A stretch of 64,000 bases of DNA from the NCBI RefSeq assembly GCF_024809855.1, contig NZ_JANUEM010000006.1:1-64000 (forward strand), written 5' to 3'. A program made the translations under genes and the position numbers. Position 1 is the stretch's first letter, and every line of letters begins with the position of its first letter. Below the pieces are notes generated by a model that ran no database searches, had not been told where the DNA came from, and saw nothing but the letters and a program-made list of their open reading frames with translations. Positions 1 through 8,056 of this stretch are shown one piece after another. The DNA is from Rheinheimera pacifica (GTDB taxonomy: Bacteria; Pseudomonadota; Gammaproteobacteria; Enterobacterales; Alteromonadaceae).

Positions 1-95
1 ACACAGTCATTTAGGGCAGTTATCACCGGCAGATTATGAGGAAAAAGCTAATCTCAACGAGGTTAATGAGTGTCTATGAAATTAGGGGAAGTCCA
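1..95 (+). mobile_element. Right end of an IS3-family-like insertion sequence (partial)
   Basis: The plus strand from base 2 reads HSHLGQLSPADYEEKANLNE and stops with TGA at 77-79. HSHLG-x-LSP-x-(D/E)Y is the usual C-terminal end of IS3-family OrfB (DDE) transposases. The bases after the stop, ending ATTAGGGGAAGTCCA at 95, resemble the terminal inverted repeats of that family, which end in CA. The rest of the element lies left of the window. It inserted into the DUF1835-type gene on the other strand. Family assignment is by eye; the exact IS end at 95 is inferred. Confidence 0.7.
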
Positions 96-406
96 AATAG
101 ACAACAGGCTGCCAGCTGTGTTTGTAAACTCTCATCCAGCCATAACACAATATTATCAGCTTGTGTCAACCTACTAGTTACAGCATAAAAATCATTAGAA
201 TAGTTACGAAAACTAAAAGGAGGATATTCTTCAGTCGATGCCCAAATGGCATCACGCTGCTGTAGCCATTGCTCAAGATCATAAATTTCATACACAGGAC
301 CAAACGTCAAATTATCACGAAAAGACGCCATGCAACTTTCATCAAGGTTGAAAATATCTTTTATCAGACTGAAAGCTGAATCAGAAAAAGTTATATCTAA
401 GTTCAT
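96..406 (-). pseudogene. DUF1835-like protein, 3' part lost to IS insertion
   Basis: The N-terminus (MNLDITFSDSAFSLIKDIF, then FRDNLTFGPV) has the pattern of DUF1835 proteins, where an h-x-GDS stretch is followed by a DxLxxGP element. A second segment near residue 85 (IVLWLDESLQTQLAACCLF) fits the next conserved strand and helix. About 104 native codons remain. The reading frame then runs into the insertion sequence and stops at 74, adding the foreign tail GLPLIS. The function of DUF1835 proteins is not established. It lies 19 bp downstream of the small cysteine-rich ORF on the same strand, so the two were probably cotranscribed. The family call is by motif only. Confidence 0.6.
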
Positions 407-425
407 TCATACACCGACAATATAA

Positions 426-608
426 TTAAAAAAAATCCCAGTAACTTCCACCTTCCTCACAAATCCTCATACAATTATTACAACGATTCGTACGGGTATC
501 GCTCCAACAACGAGGCATTGGATGAGGGTTTTCATCTAATATTCTACTAAAATCTTCTGCACAGTCTTCGTAAGACTTCCCATCCCTACTCCAGTACTCA
601 ATCAACAT
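426..608 (-). CDS. Small cysteine-rich hypothetical protein
   Basis: A 60-residue ORF starting MLIEYWSRDG. This ATG is chosen over a GTG 12 bases earlier because GGGGTG lies 6 bases before it as a Shine-Dalgarno site. The first half is acidic; the second half has five cysteines, including a CxxCxxxC cluster followed by EEGGSYW near the end. Short Cys-rich ends of this style occur in C-terminal tips of Rhs-like polymorphic toxins, but there is no upstream Rhs gene here and I cannot assign a family. It sits directly upstream of the broken DUF1835-type gene. Confidence 0.45.
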   Translation of the reverse strand: MLIEYWSRDGKSYEDCAEDFSRILDENPHPMPRCWSDTRTNRCNNCMRICEEGGSYWDFF

Positions 609-877
609 AACGGTAATCACCCCGTAAATTAACTGGCGTCAAAAGTAGAATTTTCTCGTACCATCAACGCAGGAGATTCTTAATGAAAACACCTCTCCTC
701 CTTAAAAATACCTACTAAATTTACAATTTAGCAAATCTAACAATCAAAAATAAAAACATCAATGATAATAATTGCTATTTTCAATACTAAATCCAACCTA
801 AGGTTGTAGGCTTTGATAAAAGTAAACGGAATAAAGTAAAGTGATAGCTGCAAAGCGGAAGCAACAGGATTAGGCAA

Positions 878-1642
878 ATGACAAAACCTGCTACAGGATC
901 AACATTGGATAAAATCACTTTTAAAGACTGGCTCTTTGCGCTGATTGGCCTGCTTTTTGTGCTAAGCAGCCTGCTTATTATGCAAAAGGATTTTAATACC
1001 GGCATGACAACGCTGGTGTTCTTTGGTGCCTGCTTTGCGGTGGCAGTACATATTATTATTCGTAAATTGCGCTTGCAGCGTCAGTCATTACACACCGTAA
1101 CAGTTACCGGCGGCGAACCTATCTACGCATCTAAAAAGCGCATCGCTTTGCTGGGCATTGGCTTGCTGGCATTTGGCAGCACCCTTATGTTGTTTCAGCC
1201 TGACGATAACCAAATTTTCTATGGCATTAGCCTGCTGATTGCCACTACCGGTGCCGTTTTACTGCTCGGTTTATTTAGCGGCAGATTAGCCAAAACCTAT
1301 ATTCAGTTCGACCCGGCAGGTTTTACTTTTGGCTACCCCAAAGGCAAAGTCAGTATTGCCTGGGAGGCCATTATCGATTTATACCGGGGTGAGATCCACA
1401 ATAACCCGGCGGTGTTTCTGTCGGTTGCACCGGAAAATATTATCGTCGAACCAGCTTCGTATCTCGCTAAAGTGAGCAAGCAAATGGCATCATCCCGCAA
1501 ATGGACCGGCGCTGATTTTGTTATTATGAGCTCCACTTACGGTATTGATGCACCAGTGCTAATGGCGGCAATAGAAAGGTATATCACCCTGCCCGAAGCC
1601 AGAGCAGAGCTGCTGGCTCAGCGGAAGTTAAACGAAGGTTGA
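878..1642 (+). CDS. Inner-membrane protein with C-terminal PH-like domain
   Basis: A 254-residue protein with four hydrophobic segments in two pairs (roughly residues 18-36, 42-62, 87-104 and 112-132). They are followed by a soluble C-terminal half that begins YIQFDPAGFTFGYPKGKVSI and continues with an IAWEAIIDLY strand. That arrangement (a hydrophobic hairpin, then a beta-rich domain with an h-W-x-x-I motif) resembles bacterial PH-domain membrane proteins. No catalytic motif is visible. It appears to be a single gene, with 178 bp of apparently empty DNA between it and the convergent esterase gene. Function unknown. Confidence 0.75.
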   Translation: MTKPATGSTLDKITFKDWLFALIGLLFVLSSLLIMQKDFNTGMTTLVFFGACFAVAVHIIIRKLRLQRQSLHTVTVTGGEPIYASKKRIALLGIGLLAFGSTLMLFQPDDNQIFYGISLLIATTGAVLLLGLFSGRLAKTYIQFDPAGFTFGYPKGKVSIAWEAIIDLYRGEIHNNPAVFLSVAPENIIVEPASYLAKVSKQMASSRKWTGADFVIMSSTYGIDAPVLMAAIERYITLPEARAELLAQRKLNEG

Positions 1643-1821
1643 AAGGCGGAAACCTGTGCTTATTTTGTTATCTGATAGAGCAATAACTAATGCCAGCGGT
1701 CCGTCAAATAAACTTTGATAACAGAAAGTGACTACTCTGTCAGTCTGTTAAGAGCGGATTACGGACGTTATGTGCTCTAGCCCTAACTTACAAATCCAAC
1801 CATGAAAAATACAAATTATGG

Positions 1822-3018
1822 TTATCTCGGATGAGCTAGCAGTTTAAGTAATCGCTCTTTACGCGCAAGATAAACTTCATAGCCATCATATCCTTCGCCC
1901 GATAAGGCCAGCGCTTTGTTTACCTGTACGAGTGACTCTTCGTACCTCTCACTCTGTTCGTACCCATAAGCCAGACCGTTATATGCGTCTGGTTTTTCGG
2001 GATAGAGCGTTATACCGTATTTGAAAAGCTTGATCGCTTCGTCGAGATTGCGATTATTTACGAAGCTGTAACCCAATTCACGAACCACCCATTCCGGCGG
2101 TGGTGTCTGTTCACCATATTGCTTTGATAGCCGGTTGTAATAATCTGAGATTGAGCGGGTTTCGCCGGTATAGGCTTGTATTGGCATCCGTAACGATAAA
2201 AACAGATTGTGATAGGCATTAAAAATGCCAGCAGCTGACGTTAAGCCGTGTGATACAGCATCGAACTTCTCACTGATAAAGGTTAAGCCGTTGGGCGTGT
2301 TGGACGATATGAAGTTTTGCAAATCGTCGTAGCGCTCTCTCATAAAGCCGCTTTCTTCACCGATGTTCATATATAAATAGTTGTCTAAATTTTTTGTTTT
2401 AGACATAAATGCTTTAGTACTGTTTGCCGTTGCCCCGTAATTCCACCAAACAGCTGCACTATAAGCTAAATGTGCCTGAAAAAGTTCTGGATTGGTTTGC
2501 AAAGCATAAAGCACGAATACGCCGCCAGCGGAGGCACCCGCAATGACTTTAAAGTTATGAGTACGGTATTTTTTATCCACGAAAGGGATAAGTTCATTTT
2601 CTATAAAACTTAAAAACTTTGGCGCGCCACCGCCGATGCCAACCGGGCCTAGTGGTTCTTGATTGATTGTTGGAAATAAATCTCTCTGCCTGTCGGTATT
2701 TTCAATTGCAACAATGATAACTTCAGGTGCAGCGTCTGCTTCTTGCAGTCTCTCTAAAACCGCAGTAATTAGCGGGATATTGTCTTTACCATCAAGCCGA
2801 TAGATAACTGGATATTTCTTATCCGGCGCAGATCCATAGCTCTTGGGAAGTTGTACTGCGATAGCTCTGTTCTCATTGAGAACTTCAGAATGAAGTGTAT
2901 CTGTCAGTAGCTTGTACTCTCCATTCGAATCTGATGCCTGCTGAGCGACAACAGACGAAGTCATCACCGAGAAAACTATAAAAGTAGCTATTCTTTTAAC
3001 AATATTACTTTTCCTCAT
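1822..3018 (-). CDS. Exported esterase (PF00756-type) with C-terminal TPR
   Basis: An alpha/beta-hydrolase of the putative-esterase family (the group of ferri-siderophore esterases and esterase D). The nucleophile elbow GASAGG is near residue 161 and a DAVSHG segment near 240 could supply the histidine. The last 80 residues form tetratricopeptide-like helices (EWVVRELGYSFVNNRNLDEA and following). The N-terminus MRKSNIVKRIATFIVFSVMT, ending in VVAQQ, is a signal peptide, so the enzyme is periplasmic or secreted. This ATG was preferred because GGA lies at suitable spacing; the open frame extends 44 codons further upstream without a signal-peptide logic. The substrate cannot be read from the sequence. 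Confidence 0.8.
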   Translation of the reverse strand: MRKSNIVKRIATFIVFSVMTSSVVAQQASDSNGEYKLLTDTLHSEVLNENRAIAVQLPKSYGSAPDKKYPVIYRLDGKDNIPLITAVLERLQEADAAPEVIIVAIENTDRQRDLFPTINQEPLGPVGIGGGAPKFLSFIENELIPFVDKKYRTHNFKVIAGASAGGVFVLYALQTNPELFQAHLAYSAAVWWNYGATANSTKAFMSKTKNLDNYLYMNIGEESGFMRERYDDLQNFISSNTPNGLTFISEKFDAVSHGLTSAAGIFNAYHNLFLSLRMPIQAYTGETRSISDYYNRLSKQYGEQTPPPEWVVRELGYSFVNNRNLDEAIKLFKYGITLYPEKPDAYNGLAYGYEQSERYEESLVQVNKALALSGEGYDGYEVYLARKERLLKLLAHPR

Positions 3019-3350
3019 TATTTTTCCATTTATTTTCATATGTTTCACGAAGCTAGCATGTAGGCGCATATATTGAAAGGCTTCGTGGCTCAACCATATA
3101 CTGAATTTGAGGGCCATAACAAAGTTAAGTTGTACGTCCGCTTTTGGCACTTAGCAGCCTGTCGGATTAATTCAGAACTATCAGATAAAGTATTAAGCAC
3201 GGTATTTACATGCGAAACAACAGGCGGCTGAGCCGCCTGATACTTACTCTTTACGCTTAAACATGCCATGCATTGTTAGCCAGGCGGTGAAGGCATTAAA
3301 CCAGCCGGTGTTGGTAGTTTGCTTGGGGTACACATGCTGTACCTTAAATA
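3019..3350. other. Intergenic region: possible 29-codon ORF and one terminator
   Basis: No established gene. On the minus strand a GTG at 3333 opens a 29-codon frame ending at 3244 (MYPKQTTNTGWFNAFTAWLT and 9 more), with AAGG 8 bases before the start. A strong terminator follows right after its stop. It could be a real small membrane-type peptide cotranscribed with the PHP gene, or chance. The rest (3019-3220) is AT-rich leader DNA of the esterase gene. Confidence 0.4.
3221..3239 (-). terminator. Rho-independent terminator after the GH28/PHP operon
   Basis: A perfect 9-bp stem CAGGCGGCT/AGCCGCCTG around one base, followed on the minus strand by TTGTTT. It lies about 110 bases after the stop codon of the PHP gene, so it probably ends that operon. 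Confidence 0.75.
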
Positions 3351-4847
3351 TTACATAACCCTGATAAACACCGGGTTGCTGTAAAACCACAGATCGCTCC
3401 AGGGGTTTTCGCCCTTTTCATCCGGCTGCGGTTCCAGCTCGTCGCGCTGATTGGTGCCGCGCAGGCGTAGGTACTGATCGGCCGTTACTTTGCCAAGTGG
3501 CAGCTCAAATACGCTAAAGCCATCTTGCTGTTGCCAGTCCTGCTGATAAAAACGCTGTAATACGCGGGTTGTGCTGGTTTCGTCGCTGTTGCGGTCGGCC
3601 ACCGGGCCGCTGATTTGGCCGACAATGGCATCTACCCGCGCAACCTGCGGGTTATAGCCGCCAGCGTTTAAGGTATCCGGGTCGCGAAAGCGTACCCGCA
3701 GCACCAGTTCGTCCTGTGGTGTTACCGTTAAGGTTTCGCCCATACCGGCGCTACGATCGGAGCCTTTTACCGCCACTTCAACAAAGAGGGCGTCAATTAA
3801 ATCACCGGTAACGGCAAATACGCGCCCGGCTTTTAAATTGTCGAAAATGCTGTCGTAGTTTTTATCGGCATAAACATAGGTTTTGGCATATTCACCGGGC
3901 CAGAAATCGGCCCAGCCATCGGTGTAGTGGCCGTGGCTGTCGGATACCGCAGTGACCCACCATTTGCGGCCCTCGCTTAACAGGCTGTCCCATACGCCAC
4001 CTAAACGCGCAGTCATTTGATCATAGCCGCCCATGGTGGGGTAGCCGGGATATTCACCGCGCACGCCCTCTGGCTTAAGGCTGCCGTCACGGTTAAACAC
4101 CGCAGCCTGATGGCCTTCAGCGCCACTCATGCCTATAACCACCTCGGGGGCGGTGTCTTGCCAGTCCCGTAATTGTTTGGGGGTGATTTTATTGTATTCG
4201 CGAAACCCGGTTGCCAACCGGCCCGGGTGGTTCGCCAGCAATAAAGGTGTGTCCGGTAAGGCTGCCATAGCTTTTAATGCCAGCAGCATATAGGCATCGT
4301 CGGCTTTATCCGGGGATGGCGGCATGCCCTGGCGGCCATTGTATTTACTTTCTATATCATACAGTTGCTGCGCTTCGCTTGGCCGCTTTGGCATAATAAA
4401 GGTAGCATGACGGCCTCCGGGGCTATTGCCCGGCACATCAAATTCCATACCGTAAAATTGCAGAATATGCGGCAGGGCTTTACGCGAGGCCAGCAATTCC
4501 GGGTAGGCTTGCTCCAGCGCCAGTTTGGCACGGTTTGGCCCGCCGTGATCGGTAATCACCATCCAGCTTAAGCCATGGTGCGCAGCCATCTGAGCATTTA
4601 CCGGAATAGAATAAATAGCGTCGCCGCCAATAATCGGTGCTGGCGGAAACACGCTGGTATCCCAGCGCACGCTGTAATGGGTGTGCACATGGTGATCACC
4701 GGCCAGCCACTGGCGGGTGTCGGTGATGTTGGCAGTGGTGTCGGTTGCTCCGGTTACCGCCGGGGTTGCTCTTGTTAGCGCAGGGCTGTTCTGGCAACCC
4801 GCCAGCATTACCATACTCAGACTTAATGCACAGACAGACAACTTCAT
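3351..4847 (-). CDS. PHP-domain metallohydrolase lipoprotein (CehA/McbA-like)
   Basis: A 498-residue protein with a lipoprotein signal peptide (lipobox LAGC, Cys18). It is followed by a PHP-type metal site: HVH at residues 53-55, ITDHGG near 100, LLANHPGR near 205 and SDSHGHYTDG near 300. These His/Asp clusters match the polymerase-and-histidinol-phosphatase fold as found in the CehA/McbA family of metallohydrolases. The protein should sit in the periplasm or on the inner face of the outer membrane. It begins 13 bp after the GH28-like gene and shares its promoter, so it probably works on the same glycan or a product of it. The substrate, a phosphoester or other ester, is unknown. Confidence 0.8.
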   Translation of the reverse strand: MKLSVCALSLSMVMLAGCQNSPALTRATPAVTGATDTTANITDTRQWLAGDHHVHTHYSVRWDTSVFPPAPIIGGDAIYSIPVNAQMAAHHGLSWMVITDHGGPNRAKLALEQAYPELLASRKALPHILQFYGMEFDVPGNSPGGRHATFIMPKRPSEAQQLYDIESKYNGRQGMPPSPDKADDAYMLLALKAMAALPDTPLLLANHPGRLATGFREYNKITPKQLRDWQDTAPEVVIGMSGAEGHQAAVFNRDGSLKPEGVRGEYPGYPTMGGYDQMTARLGGVWDSLLSEGRKWWVTAVSDSHGHYTDGWADFWPGEYAKTYVYADKNYDSIFDNLKAGRVFAVTGDLIDALFVEVAVKGSDRSAGMGETLTVTPQDELVLRVRFRDPDTLNAGGYNPQVARVDAIVGQISGPVADRNSDETSTTRVLQRFYQQDWQQQDGFSVFELPLGKVTADQYLRLRGTNQRDELEPQPDEKGENPWSDLWFYSNPVFIRVM

Positions 4848-4860
4848 TATGTACCTCTTG

Positions 4861-6528
4861 TTAGCGATTAGTTTGAGCTTGCACTACGGCCATATCTGCC
4901 GCCGTTAACACCACCGGTTGCCCTGCCGCATCAGTGCCGGAAATTGCCGTTAGCTGTGGCGACGGTACCTGCTGCATTACCAACTGTGGCCGCTGGCTGC
5001 CCGCCAACTGAGCCCGTTCAAGCCGTAACTGCTTTACATCATCCAGGATCAGTGCCGGGCGAAAATCCGCTTCGCGGCTGCTAAAACGGATATTTTTCAG
5101 GCTCAGGCCGTTTACATGCCGCACATATAGGCCATAGGCCGGCAGTTCGCCAAACATGCTGTATTCGGGGTAGGCATCACGCTCTTGCGGTACTAAAAAC
5201 AGCTGATGATACGGCCGGTAAGCCAGGCCTTTATTGGCCCGGCCAGGGTAGTGTATTTCAATATTTTCCAGGCTGATGCCATTAAGCGGCGCATCTGGCA
5301 GGCCGGTAATTGACGCCGGGATCGGGTTAAAAAACGCATTGAGTGCCGGGCCACGTACTTCGTAGTGTAAGTCGGCGCGTTCAAAGGCGATATCGGCTTT
5401 AATATTTTTCAGGCTGACATTTTGAAAACGGCCTACCGGCGTGTCTTTGGCGACATGCATATTGCGCTGGCCCAGCCGCAAAAATAACGCACAACCAACA
5501 TGGCGGGCATCAACCCCGTCAACTTCGATATCTTCCAGAAAAGCGCCGTCTACCGCTTCCAGTGCAATGGCGGCACGGTAGGTATCAAACACCTGAATAT
5601 TATGAATTTTTACCCGGCGAAAACCGCCTTGCGACTCGGTACCAAACTTCACGCCGTTGGCACTGGAACGCAGCACACAATCGGCAATATAAACATCTTC
5701 ATTAAAATACCCCGGCCCCATAGTCGATTTCAGGCAAATGGCGTCGTCAGCCGAGTTGATAAAACAGCCGGTGATCTGCACTTTTTTGCAGTCGTTAATA
5801 TCAATACCGTCGTTATTCCAGTAGGCGTCGCTGTGCACTGTAATATTATCGATTACCAGATCTTCGCAGGCGCCATAATGCTGCACCCAGGACGCGCCAT
5901 TGTTCACGCTGATATCGTAAATCCGCACCTTAGTGCAGTGGTAAAAACCAATCACATTTGGCCGGTGATTAGAACGGTTACGCCAGGTATTAAAATCGCT
6001 CTCAACCCTTTTACCACTATGGTGTAGCTCGTTAATGTTTAACGCCAGCTCACGGCCCCGGCCATCAATAGTACCGCCACCAAAAATGGCGATCTCGCGG
6101 GCCTCATTGGCATACAGCAATGCTTTTAATTTGCCGTCGATATAATAATCTTCAATATTGACACTACCCAACAGCACGGCACCGGGTTCCAGCAATAAAT
6201 CAACTTTGGATTTAAGCTCTGTAGCACCAATAAGATACTGCCCGGCAGCAACTTTAATTGTAGCGCCGTCTGGTTGCGCACTGGCCTGAGCAATAGCCTG
6301 CTGCAAGGCTTCGGTGTTATTAAACACACCATCGCCCACGGCTCCGAAATCTGTCAGGTTAAGTTGCTGGCGGTTGGCAAGCTGTGGCCGTTTACCGGCT
6401 TTGCGGTTACTGTCAAATAACTGCTGGTACTGCGCCAGTTGGCTGGCTGAAGCAGCAACAGAGACTAACTGAGCCGCAGCCACTGCAGCAAGCGAGCCCT
6501 TAAGAAAACGACGGCGGTTTAATGTCAC
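4861..6528 (-). CDS. Tat-exported GH28-like pectin-lyase-fold glycosidase
   Basis: The start is a GTG preceded by AGGGG at good spacing; the resulting N-terminus carries a twin-arginine signal (NRRRFLKG followed by a hydrophobic stretch). The body begins with LTDFGAVGDGVFNNTEALQQ, the usual entry into a right-handed beta-helix glycosidase. GH28-type motifs follow: NNDGIDI near residue 235, SADDAICLKS near 255 and ANGVKFGTESQGGFRRVKI near 285. These supply the aspartates, the Gly-x-Lys and the R-x-K elements of the family. GH28 members cleave galacturonan or rhamnogalacturonan links, and this subgroup is usually exo-acting. The product would act in the periplasm. First gene of an operon with the PHP lipoprotein. 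Confidence 0.85.
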   Translation of the reverse strand: MTLNRRRFLKGSLAAVAAAQLVSVAASASQLAQYQQLFDSNRKAGKRPQLANRQQLNLTDFGAVGDGVFNNTEALQQAIAQASAQPDGATIKVAAGQYLIGATELKSKVDLLLEPGAVLLGSVNIEDYYIDGKLKALLYANEAREIAIFGGGTIDGRGRELALNINELHHSGKRVESDFNTWRNRSNHRPNVIGFYHCTKVRIYDISVNNGASWVQHYGACEDLVIDNITVHSDAYWNNDGIDINDCKKVQITGCFINSADDAICLKSTMGPGYFNEDVYIADCVLRSSANGVKFGTESQGGFRRVKIHNIQVFDTYRAAIALEAVDGAFLEDIEVDGVDARHVGCALFLRLGQRNMHVAKDTPVGRFQNVSLKNIKADIAFERADLHYEVRGPALNAFFNPIPASITGLPDAPLNGISLENIEIHYPGRANKGLAYRPYHQLFLVPQERDAYPEYSMFGELPAYGLYVRHVNGLSLKNIRFSSREADFRPALILDDVKQLRLERAQLAGSQRPQLVMQQVPSPQLTAISGTDAAGQPVVLTAADMAVVQAQTNR

Positions 6529-6636
6529 GCTATATCCCCTTTTGTCAGTGCCGTTAAGCAGCATCAGGCTGCTTATGGCAAAAGTTTGCTCTATCGCAAA
6601 CCTGTTATTATTTGCCCTGAAGCGGGCTTTTTTGTA

Positions 6637-6665
6637 GATATAACAAGCATTGACACCGGTGTCAA
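6637..6665 (-). promoter_or_regulatory. Sigma-70 promoter of the GH28/PHP operon
   Basis: On the minus strand TTGACA (6660-6665) and TATATC (6637-6642) are separated by 17 bases. The -35 box is part of the LacI-type palindrome, so a bound repressor would block RNA polymerase. The leader to the GTG start is about 100 bases. Confidence 0.65.
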
Positions 6666-6670
6666 TGCTT
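6645..6670. promoter_or_regulatory. LacI-family operator, 26-base perfect palindrome
   Basis: The core TTGACACCGGTGTCAA (6650-6665) has a central CG, as LacI-family operators do. The symmetry extends without mismatch over 26 bases (6645-6670). The same core occurs at 21431 and, with one change, at 21578, before a TonB receptor gene. The protein that reads it is not certain; the nearest LacI gene (17466-18494) sits beside a different operator type. Confidence 0.8.
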
Positions 6671-6690
6671 ATGGGGTCTAAGCAGATTTA

Positions 6691-6724
6691 GTCGCTGCTA
6701 CCGGCTTTTGCCGTTATCAGCGAC
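6691..6724 (-). terminator. Terminator-like hairpin after nagP
   Basis: On the minus strand, 25 bases after the nagP stop, GTCGCTG and CAGCGAC enclose a second CGGC/GCCG stem with an AAAA loop. There is no strong T run, so it could also be an mRNA-stabilising end. It closes the seven-gene nag operon. Confidence 0.55.
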
Positions 6725-6748
6725 AGGTAAATAAGGTTAAAGTAGCGG

Positions 6749-8056
6749 TTATTTAAAGGCTTTACGCTTACATCCATGCAGTGCGTAATACAAAATCATC
6801 GCGTAACAGGGTAGCAGTACCATATAAGCACTGACTGGCCCGGTTTGCTCCGATAGCACACCATACACCAGCGGCAAGATGGCACCACCGGCAATACCCA
6901 TAATTAATAACGCTGAGCCTTTGGGCGTTAATGAGCCTAAGCCAGCCAGTGCCAGTGGCCACACTGCGGGCCATACCAGCGCATTAGCCAGCCCCAGTAA
7001 CGCTACCAGGCTAACCGGATCCGGCAATAGCGGAATACCGGCCCAGCCCCATAACACAGCAGCAATAGCACTACTTTGGGCATCAGATAACAAAATCGCT
7101 ACAGACAGTATCAGGCCAAGCCCGGCCGAAATAGCCAGTGCCTGGCGTTGTGACAATAAACGCGGCACCAGCAATAAACCTAAACTGTAACCCAGCACCA
7201 TAAAGGCTAATGTATAAGAAGTCAGCGTAGTGGCCCCCGGCACTTGTAATGCAGAGCCCAGCAAACCGATGGTGTCACCGGCAATAACTTCAACGCCGAC
7301 ATAGCAAAACAACGTGATAACGCCCAGCACCAAATGCCGGTGCTGCCATACCGATGCATCGCCCTTGCCAGTGCTAACCGGCGCAGGCTCGGCGGGTAAA
7401 TCGGGTAAGGCTGAAAAACGCAGTGCCACCGCCAGCAGCAAAATGGCGACAGCGATACCGGCATAAGGTGTAATAAGTTGCAGCGACAGCATCTCAAGCT
7501 GTTGCAGACGCTGTGCTTCGTCCAGTAAGGCCAGGCTTTCAGCGGTAATATGCCCTAAATCCTGCAGCACCAGCCAGGTAAATACCAAAGGTGCCAGTAC
7601 ACCGGCACTCTTATTTAAAATGCCCATTAGCGAAATACGCGCCGCGGCAGATTGCTCGGGCCCAACCCTTACCAGGTAAGGGTTAGATGCCGTTTGCAAT
7701 AAGGTAAGCCCGGAGCCCACCACAAACTGCGCCAGCAAAAATACCGCAAACTGCTGGCTTAGCGCCGCCGGAATAAACAATGCGCACCCCAGCGCTATCA
7801 GGCCAAGGCCAATCGACATGGCATTTTTATAACCCGACCATATCAGCACCCGTGCCATCGGCAACGCCATTACCACATAAGCAATATAAAAACTAAAGGC
7901 GATCAGTAAAGCCTGTACTTCGCTTAACTGGCATACCAGCTGTAAAAACGGGATTAACGCCCCATTAAGCCAGGTAATAAAGCCAAACATAAAAAACAGC
8001 ACACCGATAATAATAATCGGTTGCAGGCCGTAGCCGGTTTTGCCGGGATGGGTCAT
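6749..8056 (-). CDS. nagP: N-acetylglucosamine permease, FucP-type MFS
   Basis: A 435-residue, 12-segment major-facilitator protein of the FucP/GluP branch. Typical signatures are FFMFGFITWLNGALIPFLQL near residue 20 and LLQTASNPYLVRVGPE near 125. It should import N-acetylglucosamine across the inner membrane by proton symport, feeding the cytoplasmic kinase. It is the last gene of the nag operon, and its start overlaps the end of nagA by 4 bases. In Alteromonadales nagP genes of this type stand with nagA, nagB-II and nagK, which is the arrangement here. Substrate assignment rests on this context. Confidence 0.88.
   Translation of the reverse strand: MTHPGKTGYGLQPIIIIGVLFFMFGFITWLNGALIPFLQLVCQLSEVQALLIAFSFYIAYVVMALPMARVLIWSGYKNAMSIGLGLIALGCALFIPAALSQQFAVFLLAQFVVGSGLTLLQTASNPYLVRVGPEQSAAARISLMGILNKSAGVLAPLVFTWLVLQDLGHITAESLALLDEAQRLQQLEMLSLQLITPYAGIAVAILLLAVALRFSALPDLPAEPAPVSTGKGDASVWQHRHLVLGVITLFCYVGVEVIAGDTIGLLGSALQVPGATTLTSYTLAFMVLGYSLGLLLVPRLLSQRQALAISAGLGLILSVAILLSDAQSSAIAAVLWGWAGIPLLPDPVSLVALLGLANALVWPAVWPLALAGLGSLTPKGSALLIMGIAGGAILPLVYGVLSEQTGPVSAYMVLLPCYAMILYYALHGCKRKAFK

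Noticed and set aside
426-620. GTG start giving a 64-residue version of the small Cys-rich protein
   Set aside because: The best ribosome site, GGGGTG, includes that GTG and serves the ATG at 608.
5500-6027. 175-codon plus-strand frame inside the GH28 gene
   Set aside because: Antisense shadow of the beta-helix coding sequence; no signal for expression.
6614-6633. GCCC/GGGC hairpin followed by six T on the plus strand, like a terminator
   Set aside because: Only a 4-bp stem, and no plus-strand gene ends here; it lies in the leader of the GH28 gene.
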